Shown here: piece by piece, positions 11,160 through 23,815 of the stretch
How positions within the stretch are numbered: the stretch's first letter is position 1
Layout: each line of letters begins with the position of its first letter
Source of the DNA: Tretioscincus oriximinensis
Taxonomy: Eukaryota > Chordata > Lepidosauria > Squamata > Gymnophthalmidae
Length of the DNA: 64,000 bases
Assembly: GCA_022410635.1 (NCBI GenBank)
Contig: JAJVDF010000450.1
Location: forward strand, 311,748-375,747
Reading direction: 5' to 3'
Translations under genes and position numbers: made by a program
The notes under the pieces: generated by a model
The model's input: the letters and a program-made list of their open reading frames with translations, nothing else
The model's database searches: none
Told to the model about the DNA's origin: nothing

Positions 11160-11900
11160 AAGGATAATGCATGAGAGAAAGATTAATTCACATTCTTCAG
11201 GAAAAGAAAATGAAAGTCAGCAGAAAGTGAGAATTTGAAATGGTAGAATATATAATTTGGCTGAACATTTGACATTCCCCGCAGAACCATAATTTATGAT
11301 TTCCTGACATTACTTGCTCTAATAAATGAATTTGAAAGCATCTTACAGCCGCTTAGCTCAAGCCATGCATTTGCTGCCACCTGAGATAGCTTTAAAACTA
11401 GGGCCCATTAATTCTCATCTGTTGTTGGCCTGGAAGTGCATTAGTGGGATTTTCTTCAGTGTTATTGAAATGGAAGGAAGTCATGAATGCATCAGTAGCA
11501 CAATAATGAAATACTGATCAGTGGATAATCCCTTATGATTTCCTCCCAGCCATTGTCATAATACAACCATTAAGGTTTTATTGTGCGCATAATGAATGGA
11601 ATAGTCTGGAAGTTTACCTTAGTTGACAGATTATGTAGCAATCTTACAAAACTTGTGGCCATTCTGCGTTTATCTTTTATCTGGAAACACTATGCCACAA
11701 AGTAATCTTCATGATCTCTTCTGTCCTGTATGCTAATGTGAATTCGAGAAGTATACTTCATCTGTACACAACAGAGTATAATTTGTGATCTGAATTAACA
11801 CGAGAGCTGATTAAGAAGGTCCACAGTCATATCAGTTGAAGCCAATCTATAAAAGGCATGCCTCCATTTTCTGGACTGCCTGACACTTGTTTCAGCGGTC
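11160..11900. promoter_or_regulatory. Candidate conserved noncoding block
   Basis: A low-repeat stretch of balanced composition dense in homeodomain-like ATTA/TAAT cores and other short motifs (ataatgcatga, cccattaattctc, ttgtgcgcataatgaatgg). It has no tandem or inverted repeats. The frame at 11326-11517 is not convincing as protein. The assignment rests only on texture typical of developmental enhancers. Confidence 0.25.
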
Positions 11901-12401
11901 CATTAAAACATGCCATCAAAATATGGTTCCCTAGAAGCATCAAGACTAGGAACATTAATCAGAAACCTTATAGGCCAACTCTGAACCTCATGCGAGTACA
12001 AGGTTGATGTGGAATGGTAACTAGCAACCTGGGTAGCTTTGAAACAAATTAATGGAAGAGACTTGAGAATGGCTAAAGGTTTTGCCGTCTTCTGCTTGAG
12101 GCATCCAGATGCAATTACTGGGCCACTTTGTGAGGCAGAATGCTTGGGCTCAATTCAGTAGGGTCCCTCTTAGAATCTTATGGAAACTGATCTGAAATGG
12201 TGTTGCTGTGCAGATAATGCTGTGAATCAGACTGGATCATAGCAAGGTAATGTTCTTGTTCTCAGAAGATTTCATATGATAAATAGTAGTGTTTGTTGAC
12301 CATCACTATGTTGGCCTTTTTGGTAGCCTTGGTTTGAAGTCATCTTTATATATAACTAGTGGAATTAAGCCCACTTGCCTTAGAGATATAGTGGGCTCTA
12401 G

Positions 12402-12670
12402 TGTTCTCCCTCCTCCTCCTCCTCCTTCTCCTCTACCTCCTCCTCCACCTCCTTCCCCTTCCCCCTCTCTTCCCCTTACCCCTGTCTTCCTTTTTTTCTC
12501 CCTTCTAGTTTTCCCCCTGCCTCTCTTCTCTCTCTTCCCCTCCCTCTCCCTGTGGCCCATCTTACCTTTTTTCTTCTTCTCCCTCTCTCTTGCTTCCTTT
12601 CCTCCCTCGTCCCTTGCTACCTCTTGTCTTCCTGTTCTATATCCTGCCCTACTTTTCCCTCCACCCCTTG
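12402..12670. repeat. Polypyrimidine tract, (CCT)n-rich
   Basis: About 260 bp of nearly pure C/T on plus, starting with a (CCT)n run. Such asymmetric tracts can form triplex DNA. The Pro/Ser/Leu-rich frame at 12289-12729 and its Gly/Arg/Glu-rich antisense are translations of the tract, not genes. Confidence 0.85.
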
Positions 12671-12687
12671 AAGCAGAAATGTTTTAT

Positions 12688-12721
12688 CTATTCCTAGAGC
12701 AGCCATCTGCTCTAGGAATAG
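12688..12721. repeat. Perfect 15-bp inverted repeat
   Basis: The arms ctattcctagagcag (12688-12702) and ctgctctaggaatag (12707-12721) are exact complements around a 4-base loop. The hairpin sits at the downstream edge of the polypyrimidine tract. It is followed by no T run and is not a bacterial-type terminator. Confidence 0.8.
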
Positions 12722-12959
12722 ACAAATAAAGGGGTTCCAATCACCATTTCCAGGCTGCACTCTGTGCAAGAAGCATGGAGGCAGCAAAGCTTCCTGGCCA
12801 CTGCAGGGCCTAAAGGTAAGAGGGCAGGGGGGAAGGCAAGGGTGGGGGGGTGATGGAGGAGTGGGGCTTTATCCCCAGAGCAGCTACCGGGATTCTGCGG
12901 CAGCTGCTTTAGCGTTCTCTCCTCCCCTTCTTGGATGGCAAGAAGGAAAAAGGCAAAGG

Positions 12960-13420
12960 GCGTAGCACAGGTTGGGTGGGGAAGAAGGGGGGAGGAGGAG
13001 AAGGGCAGGGGGCAGAAGGAGAGAGTGTTGAGGGGGTGAATGGGTGGGTGGTATCATATGACTGGAGCACCCCGCCAGACATCCAATAGGGACACGAGTC
13101 CCCTGCCTGGGCAGTTAGGGAAGGGTGGGTAGACTGGGGGAGGGCAGAAGTTATCCAAATCCCAGGGCTCCATTACTGGGAGCACTGGAAAGTTTTGGGT
13201 GTCTGGCAGTAATGCAAGCCTGAGCCTCAGGCCTACACTGGGATGGAGGGGGAAGGCAAGGACAAGTAGCGGCGGTGACGCAGCTGCTGCGATGGGATGC
13301 ACTGGCTATCCCAGTCTTCTTCCTCTGTCTGGGTGGCAGCAGGGGGTATATCCCAGGAGGCAAGCCAATTGCACCTCCCACAATTGGTGCCGCCACCATG
13401 ATGGCTGGTGGCAGTTAGAT
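12960..13420 (-). repeat. GC-rich interspersed repeat, copy 1
   Basis: Read on minus, a segment through 13090-13230 translates with the series FPVLPVMEPWDLD, PPPVYPPFPNCPGRGL and then a pyrimidine-rich tail. The plus-strand segment 23540-23700 gives the parallel series FPVIEPGGLGLL, SLVHPSFPGCQGRGLEL, also followed by a pyrimidine tail. The parallel implies two copies of one element. I do not recognise the family, and the shared frames need not be coding. CpG sites occur at 13269-13288. Confidence 0.5.
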
Positions 13421-13610
13421 CATTGTACCATGCTGGAGCCCTTTCATGCTGATGGACTTTACACAAAATGACTTCATGTTCTGTTGGCTCATTTGCATTT
13501 TATAGTATAGGATTCGTATTGGGACATTTGTCCCTGCACTAGGTGTTGGGATTTGACAATATTGTCCAATCCCAGCATTTGCTGCTAGGACAATTGCCAA
13601 ATATGAATTA

Positions 13611-13800
13611 GTGTATTTTTGGACTATAAGACTTTAAGATGCACCTAGATTTTAGAGGAGGAAAATAAAAAAAGTCTGATTTTTTTTCCACATTTGAGCC
13701 ACTGCTACTGTCAGCTTTGTGAACATTTTCTACATTTCGGAGGAATTTTGCTACATTTGGCCCATAAGACACACAAATATTTTCACCCAAGTTTTTTGGG
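13611..13800. mobile_element. Nonautonomous DNA-transposon-like repeat (ggactataagac type)
   Basis: The sequence tgtatttttggactataaga near the left end and ggcccataagacacac near the right, with a tttagaggaggaaaataa core, matches a widespread reptilian/vertebrate short repeat pattern whose ends carry ataagacgcac. Ends and TSD could not be fixed. The minus frame at 13608-13790 is incidental. Confidence 0.4.
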
Positions 13801-13879
13801 GAACTAAATTCACCTTACGTAATGAAACAGATGGTATATATGTGATTTCAGATTAAAGTTATCAAACTCTAAGAAGGCC

Positions 13880-14250
13880 AACATAGTGCTTGGATTGCTC
13901 CATGCTGCTGCTGCCCCATTTCCTGGTCTCCTGGGTAGGAGGTGGCAGCAATGCCTGCTTTACTCCTGTTTCTTGGATACCTGGCTGCCAGATATTCTCA
14001 TTGGGGAGTGGGGATGGTAGCACTTGGGCTTTGCCTCATTTTTTTGGGAAAATCTCTTGGAAGCAAAGGGGAGCAGGAACAGGTGTGGCCACATCAAAGG
14101 TGCTCCCTGGGAGGGAGCCTTCTGGAAAGGATGGGGATGGATGTCAAGAAGAGCAGGAAGGTGAGGAGGCAGATGATAAGGAGGATGAAGAGAGAGAAGA
14201 AAGAGGAATTGTGGAGAGTAGAGGGGGAAGAAGAACAGAGACATGAGGGT
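13880..14250. repeat. GC- and purine-rich segment, possibly another copy of the GC-rich repeat
   Basis: This segment is G/C-rich in its first half and ends in a purine-rich run (gaggaggcagatgataagga) like the antisense of the tails at 12402 and 23700. Three overlapping open frames (13890-14246, 13942-14253, 13960-14277 on minus) reflect biased composition. Common origin with the other copies is an inference. Confidence 0.3.
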
Positions 14251-17200
14251 TAGGGCTAGCATACCATTGCATTGCACAATTGCAGTGGGCTTATTCCACT
14301 AAATGTGTATGATGGAAAAGCAGAGCATCTTTATATGTGTGTATCTATTTATGAAGAAGAGGAAGTGATACCCCCCAAAATAGCAACTCAGATTACTGCC
14401 TTTTCAGTTTTGCCTGTCTCCTTGATAGTAGTAATTTTAAGGTGAATGGCAGTTTGATGCTTACGAGCAACACAATGTTCAGAGAAGATGCCACATTGTC
14501 TGGAATACAGGACTGTCATTTGGAGACGTTTTGCACATTATTCACTGCATAGATTAGCAGCAACCATCATCATTGCCTTCTTACAAATAAGACAGTATTA
14601 AAAAAACAGTCAACCTGGATAATTCAGGAAAAGCTGGGCCTCTGGGCTTCTAAGTGAAATCTTAAAGCCAAACAGCATAATGCAGATAGCTGCCTCAAAA
14701 ATCTCTTATCTTTTTCTGGTTGTGGAGATTAAGACTCCACAGTGGATTTAATATCCTTTCCAAGCTGGGTAATAATTCAGTTTTCACTGCAAAGAAGATA
14801 GAGCCCTATGTATGTGGCCTTGGGTCATATATGATAGTTTGTTGAATGAGAGAGGCCTTGTGAAAGCAGTGAAGATACTACCAGTGCTACATTTTTTTTC
14901 ATGAATTATAAAATTTGCTGGCATATCAATTTCTCGTGCCATCTAATCCCAAGAAAAGAGCCAGGTATCTCCAAAGTGAGTTTGCCTCTTATTTTCTAAT
15001 TAGTTCATATTCAAGGCAGATTACATGGCTATATATAAAAACACAAGACAAAAGAGCCTCTGGCTGTATTTCTTGTATGTGTCCCCTAACCCACCAGTAG
15101 ACATCTGTGTAGATAATGATCTTGTTTGCATTTTGAATTTCAAGTCACAAGTAGAAAGCTAAGTGTATGCAGTAATCACATCTTGCCTACCGTAAAACTA
15201 ATATGGAGAACATAAAAATGCAGTTACTAAAAGAATAAAGAAACTTCTACCATTTTTAATAATATTATTGGGGGGAAATGTATGTAAGAAGTATGTAAGA
15301 ATTCATAGCCATCTGTAATAAAAGAACAAGCAATATAGCAACTGATAAATGAGGTAAATCTTTTTATGGATAACATACTAAGAAACTTATTTCCTTTCCA
15401 AGACTTGATATAATACAGCCTATAAATCTTTTGGCTTTTTTTTACAGAACAGTTAGCATTACTTCCTCACTGACTCTTCCATCACATCCAAATAAAGCTA
15501 AGTTCAGAAGTGTTCCTCATCTGTGCGACCTGTCTGTCATTAATATACACTGGGTGGGTTCTCACTGGAGGAAAAAACGGGTGCGAATCCTGTGTGAAAC
15601 CTAAGTGTCCATGCTGTATCTCACAACAATTGGTTCTTTGTGGGTTTTTCCCCCAGAGAACTGGGTTAAAAGTAGGGTTTTTTATTTATTCTGATTTTTT
15701 CTGTTCTTGCTATGGTTTGGGGACTGTTTGCTGGGCATGGTTTGTGTGAGGAGGAAAAAGGGGAGGGCTGCATATTCCCTCCTGGCCAATAAGCAATGTA
15801 GGTGGTGTGCCTTGGAAAGCCTTTGGATCAATCAGTACACATTTGCCTTCCACCGTGCAACCATCTCATACCTTTTCCCATTAACTAGATTAGTGGGCTG
15901 AGTGGCTGAACCAGTTCTGCTACTTAGTGGGTAATCAAGGTGCAATCACCAGCTTTTGTTTTTGAAGGAAACAAAAGTCTTCTCAGTGGTTTCCATGAAG
16001 ATTAATGGAGCTAGGAGAATAGTTAGCTAGAAAGCTCTGATTTAAGGCAGTATCTTTAAATCAATTTCAGTAGTGTTCATTTGTGTGTTATTAAAGCTAT
16101 CCAGGCTAGTTGTTGTCATCACTTTTCTGACAATAAGATCATTCTATCAAATAACCACTGATCTTGTGCAAGAGTGGGTATGATGGAGGATCATGGAAAG
16201 AAGAGTAGAATCCAGCAGTTCACAAAGAATTCCTCATCCTCACTGTGAACTAGTCTATTGTGGAGGCATTTTGGAGACTAGAAATCAGAGAAAGGAGGAA
16301 CTGCATAATGGTGACATTGCTTTGTTTTGTAAATATGCTGGCATGCAAAAGTAGCTTTGTTCTTGTCAGCGAAGTGGACGTGAGGTTAAGAGAATGGAAA
16401 CAATGTGTTACATTGATGAAAAGCAACAAAGGGGAAGGCGGGATGTTTAGTAGACACACCCACAGCAATAGGATTGGACAGTGAAAAACATCTCTAGGCC
16501 ACAAAACAAATAGGTTTTCCTGTATTGGAGACAGTTACACTGAAGCAAAACTGGAAACTTGTTTGGAACGGAGTAAAAAACCCTACTTTCATATGGGGTG
16601 ATTCTGGTTTCATTCTCCTTCTTCTAAAACAGCTTTTCCCCCTCCAGTGACAATGCAGCCCCTGAAGTTCAGAAAACCATTTCCAAAATGGATTAAAACA
16701 AGAAATGGATGAAAACACTAGTGCCATACACCCCCACCTCAAATATACTTTTCAGCTGCTTTTTTTGTGTGTTTTTGGCTGACTCTGTACTCATATTGTT
16801 TGGATAGATTGCTTCTGAATTAGGAGAAGACTGACCTCATTTCAGAAAGCCCATCTCATTCAGGACCGATTCTAAAGATTATGTCAACTGTTGGAGATAA
16901 TGCTGAAATCTTGGAAGGTCAAGCATTTGCATTCCTGATCTTTAAAGCTGTGCTATTTCCAGAAATACTTCTGACTATGCTTCCTATAATGCTGCCAGAA
17001 AGGGTTGCCCATGTGCGTCACCCCTGTGGAGTGAGATAAGCCCTCTTTTGGACAACCGATCCTGCCCTGTGCTCTGCCTGTGTGGATAGAGCCTTCTGAA
17101 AGCAAGACCTGCATAGTCCCCTAAAAATCTGTGTAAGTAAGGTCTTTTGGGACCACCCTAATGGCCAGTGCAAAACTGTCTTTGTTTATCTTTTTCCTTT

Positions 17201-17317
17201 CACCTAGATTGCAAAATTAAATCACAACACCACATTGAGGACTTGTCAACTAGGGTTTGTACACTTGTGTTCAAGTTGCATGAGAGACAGTGTCAGGAAT
17301 GAAGTTATCCAGTTCTT
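14251..17317. other. Unassigned sequence
   Basis: No supported gene. 15500-15960 has a moderately GC-rich texture (gttctcactggaggaaaaaa, ggccaataagcaatg) that may be an old element without visible ends. 16230-16740 has paired, motif-free frames on both strands (16260-16484, 16250-16504). Otherwise AT-rich. Confidence 0.4.
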
Positions 17318-17545
17318 TCAATTATTTATTGATTTATTTGTACTTATATCCCGCCCTATACCCGAAGGTCTCAGGTATAGCTTTTGTTGCTTTCTCCACA
17401 ACAGACACCCTGTGGAGTAGGTGGGGCTGAGAGAATTCAAAGAACTGTGACTGGCCCAAGGCTTTCATGGAGGAGTGAGGAATCGAACCGGGAAACTACC
17501 AGATAAGAGTCCCACACTCTAACCACTACACCAAACTGACTCTTA
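17318..17545 (-). mobile_element. Sauria-type tRNA-derived SINE, best-preserved promoter
   Basis: On minus, the A box TGGTGTAGTGG (17523-17533) and B box GGTTCGATTCC (17479-17489) match the RNA polymerase III internal promoter consensus exactly. The body then follows (ctcctccatgaaagcc, ggccagtcacag, cagccccacctactccac), ending in gggcgggatataagtac and a (TAAA)-rich tail. Compared with the copies at 5880 and 53400, part of the segment before the tail is deleted. Confidence 0.85.
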
Positions 17546-18490
17546 ATTAAGCTTTATCAAACTCAAACATGTATGATATAAGGTGAAACGTATCACAATG
17601 TAACTGAAGATACATTTCTCTCTCTGCCACTATTACTTTGATTAAAGCTGCCTGACTGTTTCTTTCTTCACCAAACAATCTTTATCAGCTAATGATCATC
17701 CTTGAGCTGGCCAATTCTCACATCTTGTATCTCACCCGATATTCTAGAAAAATGAAATGTTCACATCCAGCTTGCTGTCAAATGAAAAACTCATTAGTTC
17801 AATTCAGTGGTGAACAGTACAATCAAACAACTGGATGTACATGTTAATTGCCCCCAATGGTACTGCTGTTGTATTGTAAGCTATAGACTATTTTAATAGT
17901 CCGTGCTTGTAATAGTTTGTTAGTTTGGTTGGATCAAACACAGAACGTGCAAACAGTTGTACAAGTTGTTTGAATGAATTTACAAACTTGAACCAGACTT
18001 TGCACATCTCTATTTTCCTTCCTTCAAATGACATTTGCAATTTTGTGTCTTTGATTATATATTACGTATGTTATATCATTTTGATTATTTATATTACATA
18101 GCATTGTTTATCAAGCAGAAGTTTCAACACGCCCATAAACTCTATGACACAAATATCAGGTCTGATGTTGCAGAACCCAAACAACATATAATCATGTATG
18201 TGCCATGGTGTTCCAAGTGGTCGTTTCTCCGCAGTGAGCACTAGAAACATCTGGAGCTCTCGAGACTTAAGTAAATTATTTAAAGCAATAAATTCTGTAT
18301 CCAGACTAGCACAGCTACTTCATTGAATTCTACGTAAATCATATTGCTGAGGGTTTCAGCCAAACAGCTTGCTTATAATGTCTTTGAAGTGCTGGCAGCT
18401 GGCAGGGTTGCAGGAGATACAGGCCAATTCAGGTAAGTTGAAGAGAACTTTCCATTATGTATTGCAGTTGGCTAAAGATAGTCCCAATTA
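17546..18490. other. Unassigned AT-rich sequence
   Basis: Nothing recognisable. Confidence 0.4.
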
Positions 18491-18690
18491 AATACATAAG
18501 AACATAAGAGGAGCTCTGCTGAATCAAGCTAGGGCCCATCTAGTCCAGCATTCTGGCCCACCAGTTGCTCCTGGGCAGTCAGGAGGGAGGCACATTCCTT
18601 TTCTTAACTCCCTGAAAATGGTACTTCAGAAATACTGCCTGCTGCAGCACAGTAAAACCTGTTCCCCAAATGCTCTGAATATATGTCTTT
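18491..18690 (-). mobile_element. CR1-type LINE 3' end
   Basis: It begins on plus with taagaacataagaggagc, the complement of the GTTCTTAT-octamer 3' terminus, and continues through gggcccatctagtccagc and ctgaaaatggtac. It matches the other CR1 ends in the window. Only the 3' untranslated part is present, a severe 5' truncation. Confidence 0.75.
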
Positions 18691-20275
18691 AAAAAACGCT
18701 TTTAAAAAATCTATAATCAAATAAATATGTAATTTTCTTTTAGTTAAACTTGTATGAAAAAGACACACAGAGAGAAGATTGTACTTTATATCTTCTGCTT
18801 TCTTTCCTTGCCTTCCTTTTGGTTCTTAGTGTTATAATGGAAATTCAGTGAGGGATGTGAGAATGCTGGACTTCAATCTTTCACCTCTGACAACATGTAC
18901 TGAAAGCTGCACACAGCTGTCATGATAATGACAAGTCTGGTGCACCAGGATAATTGGGTACTTGAAGAAGATTCATAAGGCAATATGCTCCACAGCAACA
19001 TGCTATGCCCTGGGGCTAGGGGAAGAGAAGAAAGGGTTCCGGAGAGGGTCGGAAATTTGCTCTTGATAAATAATAATCTGGTTACATGATACAATGATCT
19101 GATTTTTTCTCTTTTTTACCTACAAAGTAGCATCCCCTGTGTTCCTTTCTAACACAGAATTATTTTAACGATTCAAAAGCTGTCTTGTACTACAATACAG
19201 TTATACGAAAATGCATTTTGTAAGCAGTGAAATCCAGCTATCTTACTAGAACATCATATCTATTGGATGCCAACTGAGATTGAGAAACTTGATATCTGAG
19301 CCAATTCTTGGAGGCTATGCTTTGGCAGTGTGTTATAAAGAAAGAGAGAGCCTCACTTCACTGTAGTACATTAAGATCTTCCTTTTGTTTTGCTTGTGAC
19401 AACTTCTGACTTCTGTAGAAGTCTGTGACAGAGGAGAACGACTGCTGCGAACTCAGTTAGAACATGGGTGCTTTTCCTAACAAAAAATGAGGCACAAATT
19501 ATGTAACGTAACAATTTCTAAGATTTGTGTTTTATAAAAAAAAATCTAGCAGATAAGGCCACAAAATATTGACTACTGGAGATGACTAGAGAGGGGTGCT
19601 TGGCTGCACCAGACATCTCACCCTGGCTTTGGCAGCCTTTGACCATCTGAAACCAGGCTGGAGGCCCCCAAAGCAAACATAGCTGTGAGTGAAGACTGCC
19701 AAAGCCAAGGAGAAGTGGGCAGAGCCACCAGACTCTCCTCTTTTGCAGATGTATTCTCTAGCAGTACATGCTTTGCTTTTTATGGTTTGATGAAGAACAA
19801 GATGCACGCCATGTTATGTATGTTGTATCTTGGTTAAGAAAAGGAGATATTTGCAGCTGTGCAGTTTCAGCATCTTTTACTATCTCCTGTATACAATGCC
19901 TAGCGTAGCCGTACTGTAACTTTAGAAAAGGATTAGGAAGCAATAACTTTCATGTGGTTATCTTTTTCTTTATTTTCCCATTTCCCTTAGTGGATTGGCA
20001 GCATAGATTAGCAGCTTGCCTTAGGGCTGGCTTGTTTGCACATGCTTTCATGCCACCCGTTTAGACTCATGGAATTCATTTTAGCATGTGGTTAAACATA
20101 GTCTTTGATATGTTGCCTGTATAGGAACATGAATTGCTTCAAATGGAGCACATGTTTATACTAGTCATTCAGGAGCCATATTAAGCTTCTGTCCATGGAC
20201 CTGTCTGCATTTACCAATATGTTGTGTAGCAAAGAATCAAGAAGCCTGCCATCTACACTTTGGTACAGTTCAAGG
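18691..20275. other. Unassigned sequence
   Basis: No supported gene. A G/C-richer patch at 19580-19800 has short inverted phrases (ctttggcagcc, gactgccaaagcc) but no clear ends. The rest is AT-rich. Confidence 0.4.
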
Positions 20276-20276
20276 G

Positions 20277-20525
20277 AACATAAGAACATAAGAAGAGCCA
20301 TACTGGATCAGGCCACAGCCCATCTAGTCCAGCATTCTGTGTCACACAGAGGCCAACCAGATGCATCTGGGCAGTCCGAACAGAGGAAAGCAAAATATGC
20401 TCCTGTTCATGACTCCCTGCAAATGGTATTTCAGGAGTCCTGTCTGTTGCTCCATCCCGGAGGCAGCATCCATCCATCCATCCTAGTATCCATTTATACC
20501 CTTGGTGTCCATGGAAGTCCATGAC
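20277..20525 (-). mobile_element. CR1-type LINE 3' end
   Basis: The plus strand starts with the octamer tail complement (aacataagaacataagaaga), then gccatactggatcaggcc, catctagtccagcattctgt, ctccctgcaaatgg, and ends at the tail of the ORF2 region (tttatacccttggtgtcc). The 3' untranslated region and last codons are present; the rest is lost. It is very similar to 39717-39910, so both are probably recent. Confidence 0.85.
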
Positions 20526-22587
20526 CTGCTAGTATGATCCATCCACATTCGATGGAATGTATTCTGATTTAAGTGATCCAAATGGTGCTTAGTCAAAAAT
20601 ATTGCTAGCCTTTTTTTTCTTAAAAAAAAGTCTACTAGTAGACAAATACAAATGTACAATATCAACTCTGTAAAGGTAGAAGTTTTGACAATTTGGAGTA
20701 TTCCGGTTAAGGAGGAAAACATTAGCAATGAACTTAAATAAGTTGTTGTTACTGCCCGTCATTCTGGAAAGAATGATAGTGCCATTTTCAAACAATTTGG
20801 GAAAGATTATTCAGAAGTGGAAAACATACAAAACAGTTGCCAATCTTTCCAGAAGTGGATTCACCCCAAGATCAGACCAAGCAATGTTCAGAAAAAACTG
20901 CTAAAATCCATGAACTAAAATCTCAGGCTCTATAGGCTCAGGTAGCATTTTAAATGTTAATATTCTTGTTAGGACAGAATACTGAACAAGAATCGCTTGT
21001 TTGGAAGGATTGTCAGGCAAAAGCATCTAATTTCTAAAAAGGGCATGAAAGCATGATTAAAGTTTGCCAAGTTGCAATTGAGTGAACCTCAAGACTTCTG
21101 GAACAATGTCCTTTGGGCAGGCAAGATTAAAATGGAGATGTTTGGCCATAATGCCCAATGTTACATTTGACCGAAAATGGCTTTTGTCTTTCGTAAAGCC
21201 ACAAAATTAAATGAAGATAGCATGACTGTGTGTATGTGTATAGTTAGTTATGGTTTCTGAATAAATGTTTATGTTATTATAAGATTGATTACTGCAAAAC
21301 ATTTTAAAACATTTTAAATACTTAAAATGCTTTTTAGCCATATTTTATTTGCATGAATTCATTGCTTAGTAATTTCTAATGCTATGACACAGTATTAGGG
21401 ATAATGTGTTTTTGCTTTTAAATATATGCAACATGAAATCACCAATAAAGTCTACGTTGAAATAAAACTAATTTGGACATGGTATGCTATGAACATTATA
21501 GTTAATATAGAGTTTTCTTAATTATTCAGATAATTGATTTTTACTTTAAAAAATAATTTGAAATTGCTATTAATCTATATTAGCCATTAACTATTTGGCT
21601 CATATATTAATTGAATTTCCCTATACTTGTTTGATATCTAAACTAATGAATCTTTTAAACAAAATAAATTCTGAATTTTAAAGAATCTAAAAAAGTAACT
21701 ATGCCTTTTAAAATAAACAAGATCTGTTCGGGCCAAAATCGAATACGCCACATCCTGGTCACGCTGACTAGAACGATCATAAGTGAACATCTTGTTTTAA
21801 AATCCAAAGCAAGACCTCTGTGCTTTCTATGGGGTGATGGCTTGCTTGTGATTCCTTTACACAGTACCAATGGTGCACAAACTCTTTGCTCACCATGAAT
21901 CTCATATACCTATGATATTTTTTGCAATGTTGATGTACAAACTGTCTCTAAGAAATATGCACATACACAGAATCTTGTGTTGTCATTGGCATCTAAGACC
22001 CAAATCCTTAAATGAAAATAGCAATTCTTAAGCATTGAATGATTAACTTTAAGACAAACTTGAACTAGTACAGTGTGAGATTTCTTTCATTTTTAAGTTT
22101 TATTGTCCTTTAAGAGCTAAAAGCCTCCTATTGTCTCAGCTTGAACATGGGCTATTCTATATTAGAATGGAACAGTGGTAGCCTGCTTGGTTCAAAGAGC
22201 ACCCCTCATGAGGTGACTAGATAGAGAACAGACTGGAAAAGCAGGACTATTTAAAAGAGTATTTAAAAATGAAATGAAATGGCATTCTTTGGACTTGGAA
22301 GCAGTATTTTCTGCGAAGGATTGCAGTGGGTTCTGGTGGTAAAGTGAAATAACTGATTAAATTATGTTACATCTCTGTCTAACAGATCGACTGGGAGAAC
22401 AGTCTAGCATGTTCTGAGCACAGCACAGCCCTAGAGCGTAAATAAAAGTTATGCAATGGATGAGAAGGATAAATCAAGTGGCTCGTTAATTTGTTTATGT
22501 GAGATCATTTCCAGTTTGTTGGACAGAATGTTTGGCTTTCTGCCTCTATGCTCTATGAAACTACCTTGATGCTTGATTCACCAGTAT
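20526..22587. other. Unassigned AT-rich sequence
   Basis: No supported gene. Short direct repetition (attttaaaacattttaaa) occurs near 21300. Confidence 0.4.
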
Positions 22588-22621
22588 AACAACAACAACA
22601 ACTACTACTATTATTATTATT

Positions 22622-22675
<54 letters not shown>

Positions 22676-22676
22676 G
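22588..22676. repeat. Compound triplet microsatellite (AAC)n(ACT)n(ATT)n(GTT)n
   Basis: Four different triplet runs follow each other without interruption, ending in a run of about 17 GTT units. The AAC run and GTT run are complementary, so the locus is partly self-complementary. The poly-Asn minus frame is a translation of the repeat. Confidence 0.95.
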
Positions 22677-23265
22677 AGACAGAATGGTGTGAAACATTTT
22701 AATATGAAATTATTAATACTTGTATTGAGCTTTTTTTTCAATACCAATCTAAAATAAAATAAAAACCTGTAGATATGCATGAAACTATTTTTGGTGACAA
22801 GATGTACATCTAAAACTGTGGAGCAATAGATATATGGATCTGGACATTTCTGATCGCTGATAGGGAATCAATACCATTGTTTCATAAGCATGTAATGAAT
22901 TGTTATTTAAATTTCACTATTTGTCAGGCTGCAATAATAAATGTAAAAATGCTAATAAAAAGCACAGCAAAACTTTTTCAAACGCTTTAATAAGAATAGT
23001 AAATGTCAAAGACAATCTGCGGTTCACTTGCCCACAGCTTTCTAGATGTATTCAAATGTTTTATCTTGGTGCAAAAATAAAAAATAAAAAATCCCACTTT
23101 GATTTTTCTTCTGTTACCAAATGCTAGATAAGGAGATAGCTGACACTTTTAAGCAGAGCTGAAAATTCAGTGTTGCCACCAAAGAATTTCTCCTTTCAGT
23201 GGAACCGAGAGCAAGTCCTATACTATGAAGCCCAAACGAGACGGCAGACGGTGCTGTCATTCTGC
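22677..23265. other. Unassigned AT-rich sequence
   Basis: Nothing recognisable. Confidence 0.4.
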
Positions 23266-23269
23266 ATAC

Positions 23270-23815
23270 AGTCCCCAGCCTTTTTGTGCAATCGTGGCAG
23301 GAGAGCAAGAGGAGAAATGGAGTTGTGTGGGGCTGGCGAGAATGTTGAGTCCTGGCTGGAACCCAGGAGGTCACCAGCATGGAAAAGTATTGTTGCCACT
23401 ACCACCTGTGATGGCAGTGGCATTGATCGCGGCAGGTGTGGCAGCACCACTGACTGCAGATCGGGTTCCTGGCAGGTGCCCAGGGAAATACCCTGTCTCT
23501 GCCTCCATCCCAGAGCAGGGCCAATCCTGCAGCCTCCATTATTGGGAACACCCAAAAACCTTCGGGTATTTCCAGTAATAGAGCCTGGAGGATTGGGCCT
23601 ACTCTGGCCCTTCTCCCCTTCCCTGGTCCACCCATCTTTCCCTGGCTGCCAAGGCAGGGGTCTTGAGCTTCCGAAAGGCCATACCATGCTGCCACATTCC
23701 CCTCTTCTTCTATCCTTGTCTTCCTCCCTCCTCCCTCTTCCTCCTACCTCTCCCCCCTCCACTTCCTTCCATCCTCCTTTCCCTCGCTCTTTACCTGTTC
23801 CAGGCCTGGGAGCAT
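23270..23815 (+). repeat. GC-rich interspersed repeat, copy 2, with pyrimidine tail
   Basis: This is the plus-strand counterpart of 12960-13420. The shared translated phrases are given there. It ends in a C/T-rich tail at 23700-23800 and contains several CpG sites (23240, 23430, 23460). Long frames on both strands (179 and 215 codons) arise from stop-poor GC-rich sequence and show no domain. The family is unknown to me. Confidence 0.5.

Noticed and set aside
12289..12729. 146-codon Pro-rich frame
   Set aside because: Translation of the polypyrimidine tract.
22553..22780. Poly-Asn protein
   Set aside because: Translation of the GTT microsatellite.
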